From: Macrotrachela quadricornifera
Taxonomy: Eukaryota; Rotifera; Eurotatoria; Philodinida; Philodinidae
DNA length: 64,000 nt
Assembly (NCBI GenBank): GCA_022393335.1
Contig: JAJEKB010020494.1
Coordinates: 227,839 to 291,838 of the forward strand
Direction of reading: 5' to 3'
The notes below the pieces were generated by a model that searched no databases, had not been told where the DNA came from, and saw nothing but the letters and a program-made list of their open reading frames with translations. Below are positions 35,958 to 47,317 of the stretch, piece after piece (the stretch's first letter is position 1; the number at the start of each line of letters is the position of its first letter). Position numbers and translations under genes: made by a program.

Positions 35958-38591
35958 TCAAAGTGGTTCGGTGTTGGGTCTAGGTTGGATTGAATGGGTT
36001 TTAGTATAGAAATAATATTTAATAGCTAATCGTTTCTTCCAAATGAATAGTAGTAATGCTAATCCAGTAATAACTGCAAAAGTGAGAAATAAACCACTAA
36101 TTGCAAAAAAATCAATACTGGTAACTGAATCAGTTGTTGGCAAATCAGAACAAGTTTTTCCTTCGAACCATTTTCGTCTTAAGTCATCCAAAACACCTAA
36201 TTCTCTTAATGATAAAATATTGATATCTAATGATCGCAAATAAATCCATTGTTTAGGAACAACAATACCATATGCACTTGCAGCAAAACTTGTTCCAGCT
36301 AATGTTAAATTACAATAAAATTTATTAATCGAATATTCTAAATTTCCAATATCCATAATTGATGCATCAATGATACTATTCAGTAAACTATTGTACAAAT
36401 CAGTTTCATTTTTTAATGGATAAAAATTTCTAACATTATCAGAAATTTCTCGTAAATAATAATCTTCGATAGACGATTCAGTAATAATTCCAACACGAGA
36501 AAATGGTAATTTACCATTTTTAATATCATCAATTCCAGAAATAACAGTTTTCGATCTTGATATTGTTAAATTAGATGCCAAATTTGCAGTATACGTTGCT
36601 ACTAAGATCAAACTTAATATATATAAACCGACAGTTATTATTCGTCCAGCAGCTGTTTTTGCTTGAAAATCTGCACCATATCCCATAAGCGTACCAAAAG
36701 AATACCATATACTCAAGGAACTTGAAGCAACAAGTGATTGATCTCTCAAAGCTTCATTTTCTCGTCGTTCTAACAGACACATTAAAATAGCTGCATAAAT
36801 ACAAGTTGCCAAGAGTGCTAACCAAAGATTAAGTGAAAATGGTTTTAGATACGAGAAAAGATCAACATTATCAGAAACTGCCTGTCGAACAACGACACGT
36901 ACAGAATTATCAAATATTGCAGCTGAAAAATCGACAATTTCTTTTCGTTTAGAAGTTACAGTTAGATCACCAATGACAATATCGTAAATACCATTTGCTA
37001 CTGCCGTAACCATTCCACTATAGGTTGCATTGGATGATGCTAAAATTATATTAGGAATAAATCCCATACGAGTCTTTAAAATGTCGATCAGATCAGGAAC
37101 AAAACCAATTAAATTTGTAGAATTTTGTCCAACTTTATCTGTTATCATTGTATATGGAGATGATTTAATTACACCAATTCGTAAGTTTACACCAAAAAGT
37201 CCAGCGATACCAGTAGGAGATGCTAACGAACTGCCTGGCCACAAAATAGTATTACCTTCAGATGATAATGTCCATTCATTAGAATCAGACCATACCAAAA
37301 CTGACAAAAATTTTAAACTATTAGATAATGGTTGAATGTTTTTTACAACATAATAAGCTCCATTAATTCTATCTGTGCTATTAATACTAAAGTGTATTGG
37401 ACCAGATATACCAAGAAATTCAATGGTATTAATTGTGTTAAATAATGAATTCCCATTTTGTAAATAACGATTAAAGCATAATGAAGCATTTATTATTGAG
37501 AGACATGAAATTGAACTATTAGTATTCGTTGAACAAAGTTGTTGCAAAGATTGAATCAATAACCAAGTGGCATCAAATGCAAAGAGTGCATATATATCTA
37601 CTTGACCGGGTCCAGGAAATGTTTCTCGTTCATACTTCTGCCAAATATCATATGTAGCATTTAACAATGTTGTGTTTATTGGTGCATCAACTACATTTCC
37701 AACAACAGGTTCTAAACTAAGTATACCAATTAACTTTTCGAATGATGTTTTATTGAAAGAAGTTAATGAGATACTTGTACTTAATATCCATAGAAATTGT
37801 GGTCCCAAAACATCATTATCAATTGCTTGTTGCAAAATAAAAGTTGTATATACTGTATCTGCCCATACTAGTACAATTCGAGTTGAAAGGCTCAATAAAA
37901 TAGTTTTTAAATCACCACGAAAACTGAACGTCGTTATATCAAATGCCAATGTTTCGCTTATTGTTAAACCATTATTATTAAATGCTTTGCTAATTGCATC
38001 TGCACCGCCAGATCCAAATGCATCAGTTTGATAGATAACAATACATGATATCCATTTAAATCGAATAAATAATTTTACGATTGCTAATGCAGCTGCATTG
38101 TCTGAAGGAATTGTACGATAAAAAGCAGGATATGCATTTCGATTAAATAATTCAGGATCAGTTGCACTATACGATACCGCAGGAATACCAACTGATTTGG
38201 CAAAGGGAGCAATAACATGAGCTTCTCTTGACAATGCTGGTCCCATAATACCTACGATATTCGAAGTAGATATGACTTGACACGTATTACTTAGAGCACT
38301 TATTATATCTCCACTTGTTTGTACTATTTGCCAACCAATGAATTGACCTTGAACAGTAATGTTATACTGCTAAGCAAGTACCATTGCTGCTTGGAACATC
38401 GCACGAGATTGAATAGAATATGTTAAAGCTTCGGATTCAGATGCATTTGGTTTGTCTGAAAAAACGCCCAATATTTGTATGCTAGAAAAGTTTAAGAGTG
38501 GCCAAGTTTCTTCTGCATGCTTGAGATTAAATTGCCCGAATAGAATGTAGAAGAACAGCCAACAAAATTTCCACCAATGTAACATCAACAT
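35958..38591 (-). CDS. ionotropic glutamate receptor, one in-frame TAG
   Basis: A single intronless frame of 877 codons from the ATG at 38,591, broken only by TAG at 38,372-38,370 (codon 74). Residues 1-26 look like a signal peptide. An amino-terminal (periplasmic-binding-like) domain fills to about residue 450. Ligand-binding S1 starts near residue 467 (LRIGVIKSSPY) and has LTVTSKRKEIVDFS, whose Arg normally binds the ligand carboxylate. M1 lies at about 580-604, the pore loop near 622 (LSIWYSFGTLMGYG), the gate helix near 663 (ATYTANLASN) and M4 at about 826-850. S2 carries MDIGNLEY with the acidic ligand contact. The pore phrase differs from vertebrate Q/R-site loops. Bdelloid receptors of this type are known (AvGluR1). 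The TAG replaces what was probably Gln. Confidence 0.85.
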
Positions 38592-39542
38592 TAATTAGAA
38601 ATGATCGTTGACTCAAACGTTTGAAAAATAATAAAGCATAGTAAAATTATCTGTAATGTCATTATTATATTAAATAATTTCAGCAAGCTTTAAAAAAACC
38701 TTATATATTGCCTGACAGTTATAAAATAATCATATCAGTTTATTCGGTAACAGTGCTATTGCACTCAAAATAAAATTACCTACAAAAATTAATAAATGTC
38801 TCATCAGTACTGCCTTTCAAGAAATCGGCGTGCTCAGATATAGCAACATTTATTGCTGCTGAGATGGTAGACTCTATTAAAGTGCACGTAGGTTTTTGAA
38901 TGACGGATCTAAAACGAACGCTGATAAAGGAAAAATAAGAAATATGACTTACAGTAGCCTAGTATTACTATATGAACTTGAAAACACTGACATATATGAA
39001 AGAGCAAGCGAGATGCATTATTTTTATGACTGTTTTTGGTAGGCTAGTAAGAATTGTAATTATTTCTCTCTCTCTGTTGGGGTAAGTAATATCTCTCAGG
39101 AAAAAACTTTTTCTCGTCATAACAGTAACATAGGCGAAACTAAATAAAATGGATTGCTGTTAAACGATTTTCTCTTTATACTGTTAGTAATAAAAGATGC
39201 ATGTATTTCTTTGTGGAAAATAAATTATCATATTGAAGAATTTTTTTCCTAGAAATACTTTTTCATATGAGCAGTAATTAAAAATGCAATGCCTTGGCGT
39301 CGTCTTCTTTTTTTTTTTCTTTATGAATAGCTGTTAAGAAGCAGTTAGTAAATGAAATCAACGAACGGAGAAAGTTAACAACAACAGATATTCTCTTATT
39401 GAAGTAGTTGAAAAGACATTATCATTATTGCTTAGACCAAATAAAAAATACATGAGAGTCTTTCTCCTTTTATAGCAACTTGCAAAAGAAAAGAACAATA
39501 TAACTGGATGATGTAGTAGTGAAATGAACATTATATATTGAC
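38592..39542. other. 5' flank of the glutamate receptor
   Basis: No gene supported. AT-rich with pyrimidine tracts. Probably includes the receptor promoter, but no clear element was identified. Confidence 0.35.
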
Positions 39543-39550
39543 GATAGCTC

Positions 39551-39733
39551 GACGGGGATAAAGCGCAACTCCAGGAATACATATTCCAATTGTACTCCAA
39601 TTACGCCCCAATAGTATTTAAAATTTCTTTTTGGAGTATCAGTGGAATATGCTGGAAAAAATGTTTAGAGTTCGAGTGAAATAACAATTGTGTACTATAG
39701 TGTACTATTGGAGTTGCGCTTTTTCCCCCTTGG
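39551..39733. mobile_element. short hAT-like MITE
   Basis: The left end has GGGGATAAAGCGCAACTCCA. The reverse complement of the right end has GGGGGAAAAAGCGCAACTCC. GATAGCT directly flanks both sides (39,543-39,549 and 39,734-39,740), and an eighth position differs. Length is about 183 bp. A 7-8 bp duplication fits hAT. The open frame at 39,601-39,879 on the minus strand crosses the element and is probably not a gene. Confidence 0.7.
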
Positions 39734-40174
39734 GATAGCTGCGAAGCTTCCCATATCATAAAAATCGGATCATTATTAGCGGTAAATCGCGGTATGCGTA
39801 AAAACCAGCAGCTTATTGTGATAATTACGGCGAAAGAGGGCCAATTACCAAATGAGTAAACTGGCACTTTAATCGCCAATTTTTTCGATACTTTTTCACA
39901 TATGAAGTTACATTAAAAAGGACGTTTGAAATCGTCAAAATTGATATTTTCCTGCAGTTCATCACAAAAAGTTATCCGCTTACTTATTAATCCATAAAAT
40001 CGGCGGTTAACAGCCGATTTTTATCTTGCAGGCTTTCTTCGAGTTTGTAATTGTGATTATCATAAAATAAATACTTCATCAGTAGCGAAATCAAGGGGAA
40101 AAGACTAATCAGAATGGATGCAAATAGGAATGCACTAGTTCCAATTGGGAACTGGCAAACTGGGTCCTCACATG

Positions 40175-40275
40175 CTATTATTTAGTGATATCTTTAGATC
40201 CTCATTGGCTATTGTTTGGAAGTACCCTTAGGTCATCAAGCTTTACTATCTAGAGGTATCCTTGGGTCCTCATAT
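40175..40275. repeat. degenerate minisatellite, cluster 3 (inverted orientation)
   Basis: Phrases tttagatcctcattggctat, cttaggtcatcaagc and ccttgggtcctcatatgtta are reverse complements of the unit seen at 31.2 kb. Confidence 0.5.
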
Positions 40276-41154
40276 GTTATTGTACGACTGTATTCTACGA
40301 TTCTTATGTCTCATCAATATCTCTTCACAGAATATTAATCCACTGTATAATAGAAGCTCATACGAAACAGAAGCGCAGTTCCAAGGTTGTCGAGTTTCAA
40401 ACATATTAGGAGTCCAGCTATCCAAAATTACCATAGAACAGATACTTTTAGAGATCGGTAAATCAACTCATTATTTCTTAATATTTAATTATAGATTGCC
40501 TTTATGTCTCAATTGGTTTGCTTTCTATACGTTTTCTGTCAACAGAAAAATCATAAACACTATTGCCTTTTGAGTGCGGAAAAATATATTTCAGTCCGTA
40601 TGAATATATCATAGCTGCTTTAGACGTACTGGAAAGATTCAACGTATGGAACAACACCGACTTCTTAGATTTTTTCTTGCGAGGAAATTATGTACAGGTG
40701 AGAAACCAAATGGTCCAAATTTATACTGATTTTTGTGGTAATATGCATAAACCTTTCACTGAAAAATATAGTTTCCTGAAGAAACTGAAGTATAATTGAT
40801 ACCTATTATGCACGAGTTCATCATACCTGAGTAACAATGCCAGTGTAGAATCCTACGATATAGATTATTATAATAGTCAGCAGTCTGAGCTATCTATCTT
40901 CTCAAAATGCAAGATCCTTGCTTTATAGTTAATGGATCACTGCATATTCCTCTCGCAGAACATAAAATATATCCGTTTTCGCATCGGAACTCTGTATAAA
41001 TTCTAAGATTTTTTTATTTGTGCATTAATTGAATCATAATGGCAACATGAAAAACAAGTATTGCAAAAAGAGCACACGCGCAAACTTATAACTATCACAA
41101 TAGAAGAAAACCTCACCCTGTTTTTCTTGCAGAGCAACAGATGACGAAAGGATT

Positions 41155-41310
41155 AATATAACATCAGGACCTAAGGGCATTTCCAGATAATAGTATATGA
41201 TGAACTAAGGGTGTCTCTAAATAATAGAACATGAGGACTTTAGAATACCTTCAAATAGTAGCCTGTGAAGACTTGAGGATATCTTTAAAGAGTAGCTCAT
41301 GAGGACTCAG
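41155..41310. repeat. degenerate minisatellite, cluster 4
   Basis: Units such as catcaggacctaagggcat, gaacatgaggactttagaat and gctcatgaggactcagc recur at about 38-42 bp in the same orientation as the 31.2-kb cluster. Confidence 0.55.
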
Positions 41311-41379
41311 CCTATTGGAACTGGTACATCCTAATGGGTGCCTAAGAGTATCTCTAATGATTAGTCTACAGACGCATCA

Positions 41380-41760
41380 GTTTCCATTCCAATTAATTCG
41401 AATTCCAATTCTTGGCTTGAAATCACCGGAATTGGTAGGAATTAAAATTGAAAATGATAAGAATTAGTATGGAACTGATCTAGAACTGTCTTAAATGAAT
41501 TTGAGCTAGCTATAATGCATATAAAATCTTGGTAATTGTAGTTAATTCGGCACAATTCTCGTGAGTTTCAGAGCAATTGCATACCAATTCTAGTCAATTC
41601 GGCCCAATTTCAGTCAGTTTTGGACTAATTCTATACCAATTCTTAGGATTTCATTTGCAAGTTTAGGTAAATCGAACCTTCATGATCAATTTCAGCTCAT
41701 TTAAATCGATTTCAATTTCAATCAATTTTAATCAATTATAAGGATTGGAACTGGTGCATC
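41380..41760. repeat. degenerate repeat of a caattcc/ccaattc phrase
   Basis: Variants of aattccaattc and caattctagtcaattcgg recur many times, apparently an old simple repeat that has mutated. It is bordered on both sides by minisatellite units and by similar phrases (attggaactggtacatc at about 41,315 and gattggaactggtgcatc at about 41,745), suggesting that a unit bordered by that phrase was itself duplicated. Confidence 0.5.
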
Positions 41761-41769
41761 GACATACTA

Positions 41770-41940
41770 GCATATGAGAATCTAAGATTATGTTTGTATA
41801 AGAGCCTATGAAGTCCTAAAAATATCTCAAAATAGCAGTTCATGAGGACCTAAAGGTACCTTTCAATAGTAGCTCATGACAACCCAAGATGTTCCCAAAT
41901 AAAAAGACTTGAGGATCTAAGTATCTACTCTAAAATAGGT
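41770..41940. repeat. degenerate minisatellite, cluster 5
   Basis: Units gttcatgaggacctaaaggt, gctcatgacaacccaagatg and gacttgaggatctaagtatc continue the family. Confidence 0.55.
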
Positions 41941-42605
41941 AGACGAGGGTGCAAATGGATACGAATGCTCGAATAGTCTTTTTCTCCTTGCCTATGCGCC
42001 ATATGAAATTGTATAAAATCATTTAAAATTACTCGGAATCAGTGGACTCATTCGGAGTTAATAGAATCTACTGGTTTCCGTTAGTGTTCACAAATGAAAC
42101 AACCTAAGACCAAATCAACTGAATAGACTAATATTCCTCCTCCGTTTTGGAAAGCTCTGAGATTTCTAAAATATTCATGTATTCAAAAGTTTTACGGAGA
42201 AGTATTAAGTTCCATTATTTTTCAAAGGTTTTAATGCAAATGCTATTTTAAAACACTTTAGCGATCTCTGAGATTTTCAGAATGTTCTGAATAATTTTCA
42301 TATCAAAAATTAAGAGTTTAACAAGTTTCATATTCAAGTATCCTACTTTTGATTATTTTTACTATAAAAATACTTACATAAGTTTCTAAAAATTTCCATG
42401 AAATTTTCAAAATAAAGAAATCTTCCAATATATCTCTCACATTAATAATTCGAAGAGAGCTTTTAATAGAAGAAGGAACTTATTAGTATATATTGGAAGT
42501 CTCATAAATTTAGAGGCGTGACAAAATTGATTTATATGTATATATAGAACAATGTCTAATCATAATGTTTCTATATAAGCTTCAAGTACTCGCGATGACC
42601 TTTCG

Positions 42606-43335
42606 GATGACATATTATTGAATAACATCTTTGCTTATAATAACAAAAAATATAAACATGAGAATGTTATGATAAACTTTTCGAAATCGACCGATATGAT
42701 GCATGGCGTATTTTGCACATATTTCAGCGTAGGCAAATGATAAAATCTTGAAGTATTTTTTTAAAAATGCGCCGTTTAAAGCTCTATAGCAAATGTCAGA
42801 ACAGATGCTTACACAGTTGGTATAATGGTCTACTTTACGGTCGAAATGAATAACTCATACGATAGTGCCAATTCCCATCGTACTGAGCATATTCAAAAAC
42901 CTTCGAAAACTTTTCTTTTACATATATTTGAGCTTGAGAAAAGGATATAATTCAAAATTTTTTTAAAAGATGCATTATGGAAATCTCTACAAAATCTGTT
43001 GCTAACAAACCATAATTGCACAAGAAGAAATTTTTCGAAATATTTTTATTATACTCAGTGCAATGGGACTTAGCACTATCGTATGGATTGTTCATTTCGA
43101 GTACCAAGTAAACCATTAAAATAAGTGAATAAGTATTTGTTTTGACATTTTTGTAGAGCTTTAAACGACGTATCTTTTGAAACCAAAATTCAAAATTTTA
43201 TCATTTGCCTACACCAAGAAATGTGCAAAATATGTCATGCATCATATTGGTCGATTTCGAAAAATTTATCATGATATTCTCATGTTTATATTTTTCATTA
43301 TTATAAACAAAAATGTTATTTAATAATATATCATC
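42606..43335. mobile_element. foldback element with about 300-bp arms (core-motif family)
   Basis: The left arm from GATGACATATTATTGAATAA and the right arm (reverse complement GATGATATATTATTAAATAA) match with many substitutions for about 300 bp, including aaatataaacatgagaat and aaatcgaccgatatgatgca. A loop of about 100 bp separates them. The arms contain a phrase like gatgcgccgtttaaagctct and the loop a variant of it. No transposase. The same core recurs in other elements of this window. Confidence 0.75.
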
Positions 43336-43508
43336 TATAAATCCATTTTCTAACGCCTGAAAACGTATAAGACACTCTATATAATAAAATAAAATTTTGT
43401 GTTATTATGATAAATATATATTTATTTACATAAAATACAAATAATAAATATAATTATCTGAACTATAATAACATGAAAAAACAAACTGTTATATATTAAT
43501 AAATATTT

Positions 43509-44279
43509 TTAATTACATTTATTAAATAAAATAATTTTTTTGGTTTTATTTTGTTTTAAATGTTTTAATTTATTATAAAATTTAATCCATATATGATTAA
43601 AAATTTTTAATGATTGTTTATATTGTATAACTTTAATATAAATATTTTGAAAATATTCTGTTGATGAATCATTAATATTAAATTTCATATATATTTTAAT
43701 TAATTTATCTAAATATTCAAAATTAGTTCCATTTAATCCAATAGCTTGACTAATTTTAAATGCTTGTTCATCTAATGTTAATTTATTATTTAAATAAAAT
43801 AAACTATTTTTATTAACAATACAAGTTAATGCATAACATGTATTGATTTTATCCGGCATTAAAATTTTTACAAAATCATATGTATATATATCCATTTTTG
43901 TATTATTATAATCAATTGGTGTTTCTCTTTTAACAAATGATTTAATAAATGATATTATTTTATTATTATATGAAGTAAATAATGATCCATTAACATAATC
44001 ATTGAAATTATTTTCTAATCCCATTGTTAAACCAGTAAAATTTTTTGTTCCACGATAAATAAAATCTTCACAAAAAAATTCTTTTCGATATTGTTTAAGT
44101 ATACAATTAGTAATTATTTCATCAATAAATTCAATTGGATTCCATAATAATGATCCATAAGCAAATATTGATATTTTATTATTTTCTTTAATATAATTAA
44201 TTATATTATTTCGTTTAGATAAATCATTATCTAAACCATTTAATAATTTTAAAGTTTCATCTAATTCAATATAATCCAT
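43509..44279 (-). CDS. ChaC-like gamma-glutamylcyclotransferase
   Basis: A single exon of 256 residues. YGSLLWNP (41-48) is the substrate-binding loop of the ChaC/GGCT fold. RGT at 76-78, TGLTMGLE around 82-89 and KRE at 117-119 fit the family, and Glu119 would be the catalytic base. The C-terminal QAIGLNGTNFEYLDKL matches the family's G-x-N-x-x-Y-L motif. ChaC enzymes cleave glutathione to 5-oxoproline and Cys-Gly in the cytosol. The gene is extremely AT-rich, with very many Asn, Ile and Lys codons ending in A or T, more than its neighbours. It may be a divergent paralogue or an acquisition from an AT-rich bacterium. The Lys/Asn-rich C-terminal 60 residues are unusual. Confidence 0.75.
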   Translation of the reverse strand: MDYIELDETLKLLNGLDNDLSKRNNIINYIKENNKISIFAYGSLLWNPIEFIDEIITNCILKQYRKEFFCEDFIYRGTKNFTGLTMGLENNFNDYVNGSLFTSYNNKIISFIKSFVKRETPIDYNNTKMDIYTYDFVKILMPDKINTCYALTCIVNKNSLFYLNNKLTLDEQAFKISQAIGLNGTNFEYLDKLIKIYMKFNINDSSTEYFQNIYIKVIQYKQSLKIFNHIWIKFYNKLKHLKQNKTKKIILFNKCN

Positions 44280-45263
44280 TATTATTACAATGCTTTTATT
44301 TTTGTTTGATTCTAAATACTATTTTATTCTTATATATACTTTTATAGAAAAAAATTCATCATCATTTATGCATACATTCACCGCGTGATAATATGCATTT
44401 CTTTTTTCGTTTGTCATGTACTTATCAAAAATACAAAGTGCACCATCAGTATTAAAAAACATTCTATTTTATGATACCGCATGACCTTCTAGATTATTCA
44501 GATTCAAATATATATTTCAATATTATATTCATTTGAATAAATATTTCTTTTCTTTTTTTATTTTGAAAATATTTGTTTTAATATCATGAATTAAACTTTG
44601 AGATCAAAAAAGTAAAAATGTTCTTGTTTTTACAGATATTTATGTCAACATGTATTGATAGAAGTACTTTTATTATAGAATGAAGCAATTCAGCATAACA
44701 TGTGTTTTTTTTCTCGTTCTATTCTTCGAAAAAAGAAAATAAGATATATTTCGTATATTAAAATTTCTTTATCTTAACTATTTTATTAAAACCTCGTATC
44801 ATTGCGGAGTCTGTGGAAATTCCAGGTGACAACCTTTTTATTATTCTGCAGGTGGTCATATGATGTTTAGTCAATATAAGAAAATATCAGCTTATCTTAG
44901 TATGACGTTAACACTTTTTCGAAATAAATATTGTGTGATCAATAATGCATCAGTATCGTCGTCTCGCTTCGATCCATGAGAAAGGGTTTTAAACCATTAT
45001 ATCCTGTAACGACCTTGATGTATATTATTAATACCAATGTCTTAATTGCTTTCGTTCAAGTTTGAAAAAAAAATAGAAAATTAAACTTTTTCATTTTTCA
45101 TATACTCTTTGTAAAATTTGTAACAATTATGAATTTTTTTGTAAAATAGTGTAAAGAATGAACGAGATCTCATATATCATATATATACGTTTCACAGATA
45201 ATTAAGTATCTGCATTATTACTTGTTGTTCTAACAATTTAGATAAAATAATGAGAAATTTTAC
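44280..45263. other. gene-free stretch
   Basis: 5' flank of the ChaC-like gene. No coding sequence or repeat structure recognised. Confidence 0.35.
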
Positions 45264-45266
45264 TTA

Positions 45267-45883
45267 CAATGGAGGTGTGTGTAATGTAACTCAAGGAGAT
45301 AGGACATATTCGGGTCAAATTAAACGTCTCATTGCCAAACTAACAAGGTTAAAATATTAGCTGCTAATGGCATGCCTAGAGGGAGATATTTGAATTTTAA
45401 GTTTTGGTATAAGATGAATCAGAAAAGCTTTTCTTCATTATTATACAGACAAAACATGGTGTTGTTCGGGACGATTCTAGGGTTTGTAGGGATCCTCTTT
45501 CATATGGCCCGAACAACACTATGTTTTTCCCTTACAATAGCAGAGTGAATTTTTTATGTAGCTTATGGAAACGATGTTTTCTATCAGCCATTAAAAAATT
45601 TAAATCTGCTATTAAAAAGACAAAATATAGTATTGTTCGGGTCAACCTTAGGTTATCAAGGATGCTCTTTTATATGACCGGAATAACCTTATGTTCCATC
45701 CTTATAATAGTGAAGAAAACCTTTTCTGATTTATTTTATACCAAAACTTAAAATTCAAATATCTCCCTCTAGGCAACCCATCAGCAGCTATAATATTTTA
45801 ACCTTGTTAGTTTGGCAATGAGACCTTTAATTTGACCCGAATATGTCCTGTCTTCTTGAGTTACATTACACACACCTCCATTG
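45267..45883. mobile_element. Harbinger-like MITE with long TIRs and TTA duplication
   Basis: The left end CAATGGAGGTGTGTGTAATG and the right end (CATTACACACACCTCCATTG) are near-perfect inverted repeats, and the arms continue for about 180 bp. TTA directly flanks both sides (45,264-45,266 and 45,884-45,886). A 3-bp TWA duplication is characteristic of PIF/Harbinger. The element is 617 bp. A second, inner set of inverted phrases (tgttcggg ... cccgaaca) lies near the centre. It has no transposase. Confidence 0.85.
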
Positions 45884-46275
45884 TTAGGGTTGACTAAAAA
45901 TTCGTACAATGGTATTTAAATTTCTCTAAAATATTTAATATCAAAAGATTTATTGCATGAATAAATAGTAAAATTTTTCGTCTATAATTCTAACAGACTT
46001 TTAGATAGAGTCTATAGCTCAGTAAATATATGAACATTTCTCGTTCAGGGCTCAGTATGTCAGTGATTGTGTTCTCATTCAACTTCATTTCATATGTTCC
46101 TCTATATTTAGGTTGATAATTGTTTTACATTTAGAAACTTGATATTGACCCTTAAGTATATTCTAGGCAAATCATATTCGCTTTTTGAATAGGTGTACTG
46201 ACACACTAGAAAAATGAGCAAACATGTATATAAAATGAATTAAGAATGCAAATGTTAATGTGATCTATTGTTTGA

Positions 46276-46887
46276 TTAAACATGCAATAACGGATCGTAT
46301 GCATAGATTCTTGGTGTTGTCATTCGTTCCATCTCATTTTCGATAAGACGTATAGATGGTGCTGATTCATGGTATTGGCTTTGTTGAATAAAATCTTGAA
46401 TTCGTCTTTGATGAATCATTTCACTTAATTGTTTCTCGAACTTTCTAGCTGTCGTTTTGTCGAATCTAAGCGTTTCCGAGCCAAAAGAACCTTTCAATGT
46501 AACGAATTTCTTCTTATAACAGGCACGTAAAATGATGATAGAGACCTCAACAATTATTATGATTGAAATGCTCAAGACTAGAATCCAAATTTGTTCAAAG
46601 AAAAATCCAAAACCGGCTACTATAAATCCTATAAGTAGAAGTGATATCAAAAAGCTTTTTATAATCGGTTCACGACCATTATCGTCGATCCGATGAATCG
46701 AATCGAGTGTAATCGAAGAATATTGCGAAATATTGAAGTAATAAAATGTTGCTTTCCAACGAATGAGTAACCGAAAATTGGTTAGAATTGCAATTATTTT
46801 TCTTCCTTGATAATCTCCCGTATCCTGATATTTCCCTATAATTTTTTCGCCATAGGACAAAACAGGAAAAAAAGTATCTTTGTCCAT
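46276..46887 (-). CDS. two-TM protein with a possible PH-like domain
   Basis: A single exon of 203 residues. The N-terminal half (GEKIIGKYQDTGDYQGRKII, then LTNFRLLIRWK and SSITLDSIHRID) resembles the strand pattern of bacterial-type PH or GRAM-like domains, in which a phrase like L-T-N-x-R-L-x-x follows the first strands. Two adjacent TM segments follow (IKSFLISLLLIGFIVAGFGF and WILVLSISIIIIVEVSIIIL), then a short basic strand region and a C-terminal polar tail with coiled-coil tendency. The TM hairpin appears inserted into the PH-like fold. Function is unknown; a membrane-associated role is inferred. Confidence 0.6.
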   Translation of the reverse strand: MDKDTFFPVLSYGEKIIGKYQDTGDYQGRKIIAILTNFRLLIRWKATFYYFNISQYSSITLDSIHRIDDNGREPIIKSFLISLLLIGFIVAGFGFFFEQIWILVLSISIIIIVEVSIIILRACYKKKFVTLKGSFGSETLRFDKTTARKFEKQLSEMIHQRRIQDFIQQSQYHESAPSIRLIENEMERMTTPRIYAYDPLLHV

Positions 46888-47317
46888 CGATAATCGAAAT
46901 ATTAATAATTATCTGAAATAGAAAATGAATCAATTGTTTATTGACACAAGTACAATATGAAAGAAATTGGCTGACAGACGTATGAATTATATTTTATCTC
47001 GTAATTCTCTTTGAGAATTTTCTATATACGAGAACTTCAAATAGCTCGTTTCTCTTTAGCGCATCTGATGCAGTTCAAAGTACCCAACATATGTTATCAA
47101 GATCTATACCCTTCAATCTTGTCTGCATCTCACCTAAAGAATATTTTCTTTGTGAAAATAGGTTCTTAGATGAGTTTGAAGATCACTTAACTGATCACCG
47201 ATATACGTCAAAGTTAATAAGTAATCTCACAATGATTTTGATTCATACAAGTTAATATCATTTCCTTGCTGACTCAATTGTACAAATAAAAAAAATGTTG
47301 GAAAATACCTTAGATAG
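46888..47317. other. 5' flank of the two-TM gene
   Basis: No feature recognised. Confidence 0.3.

Noticed and set aside
37030..38031. Plus-strand open frames of about 100-120 codons opposite the glutamate receptor
   Set aside because: Antisense shadows of a long real coding region.
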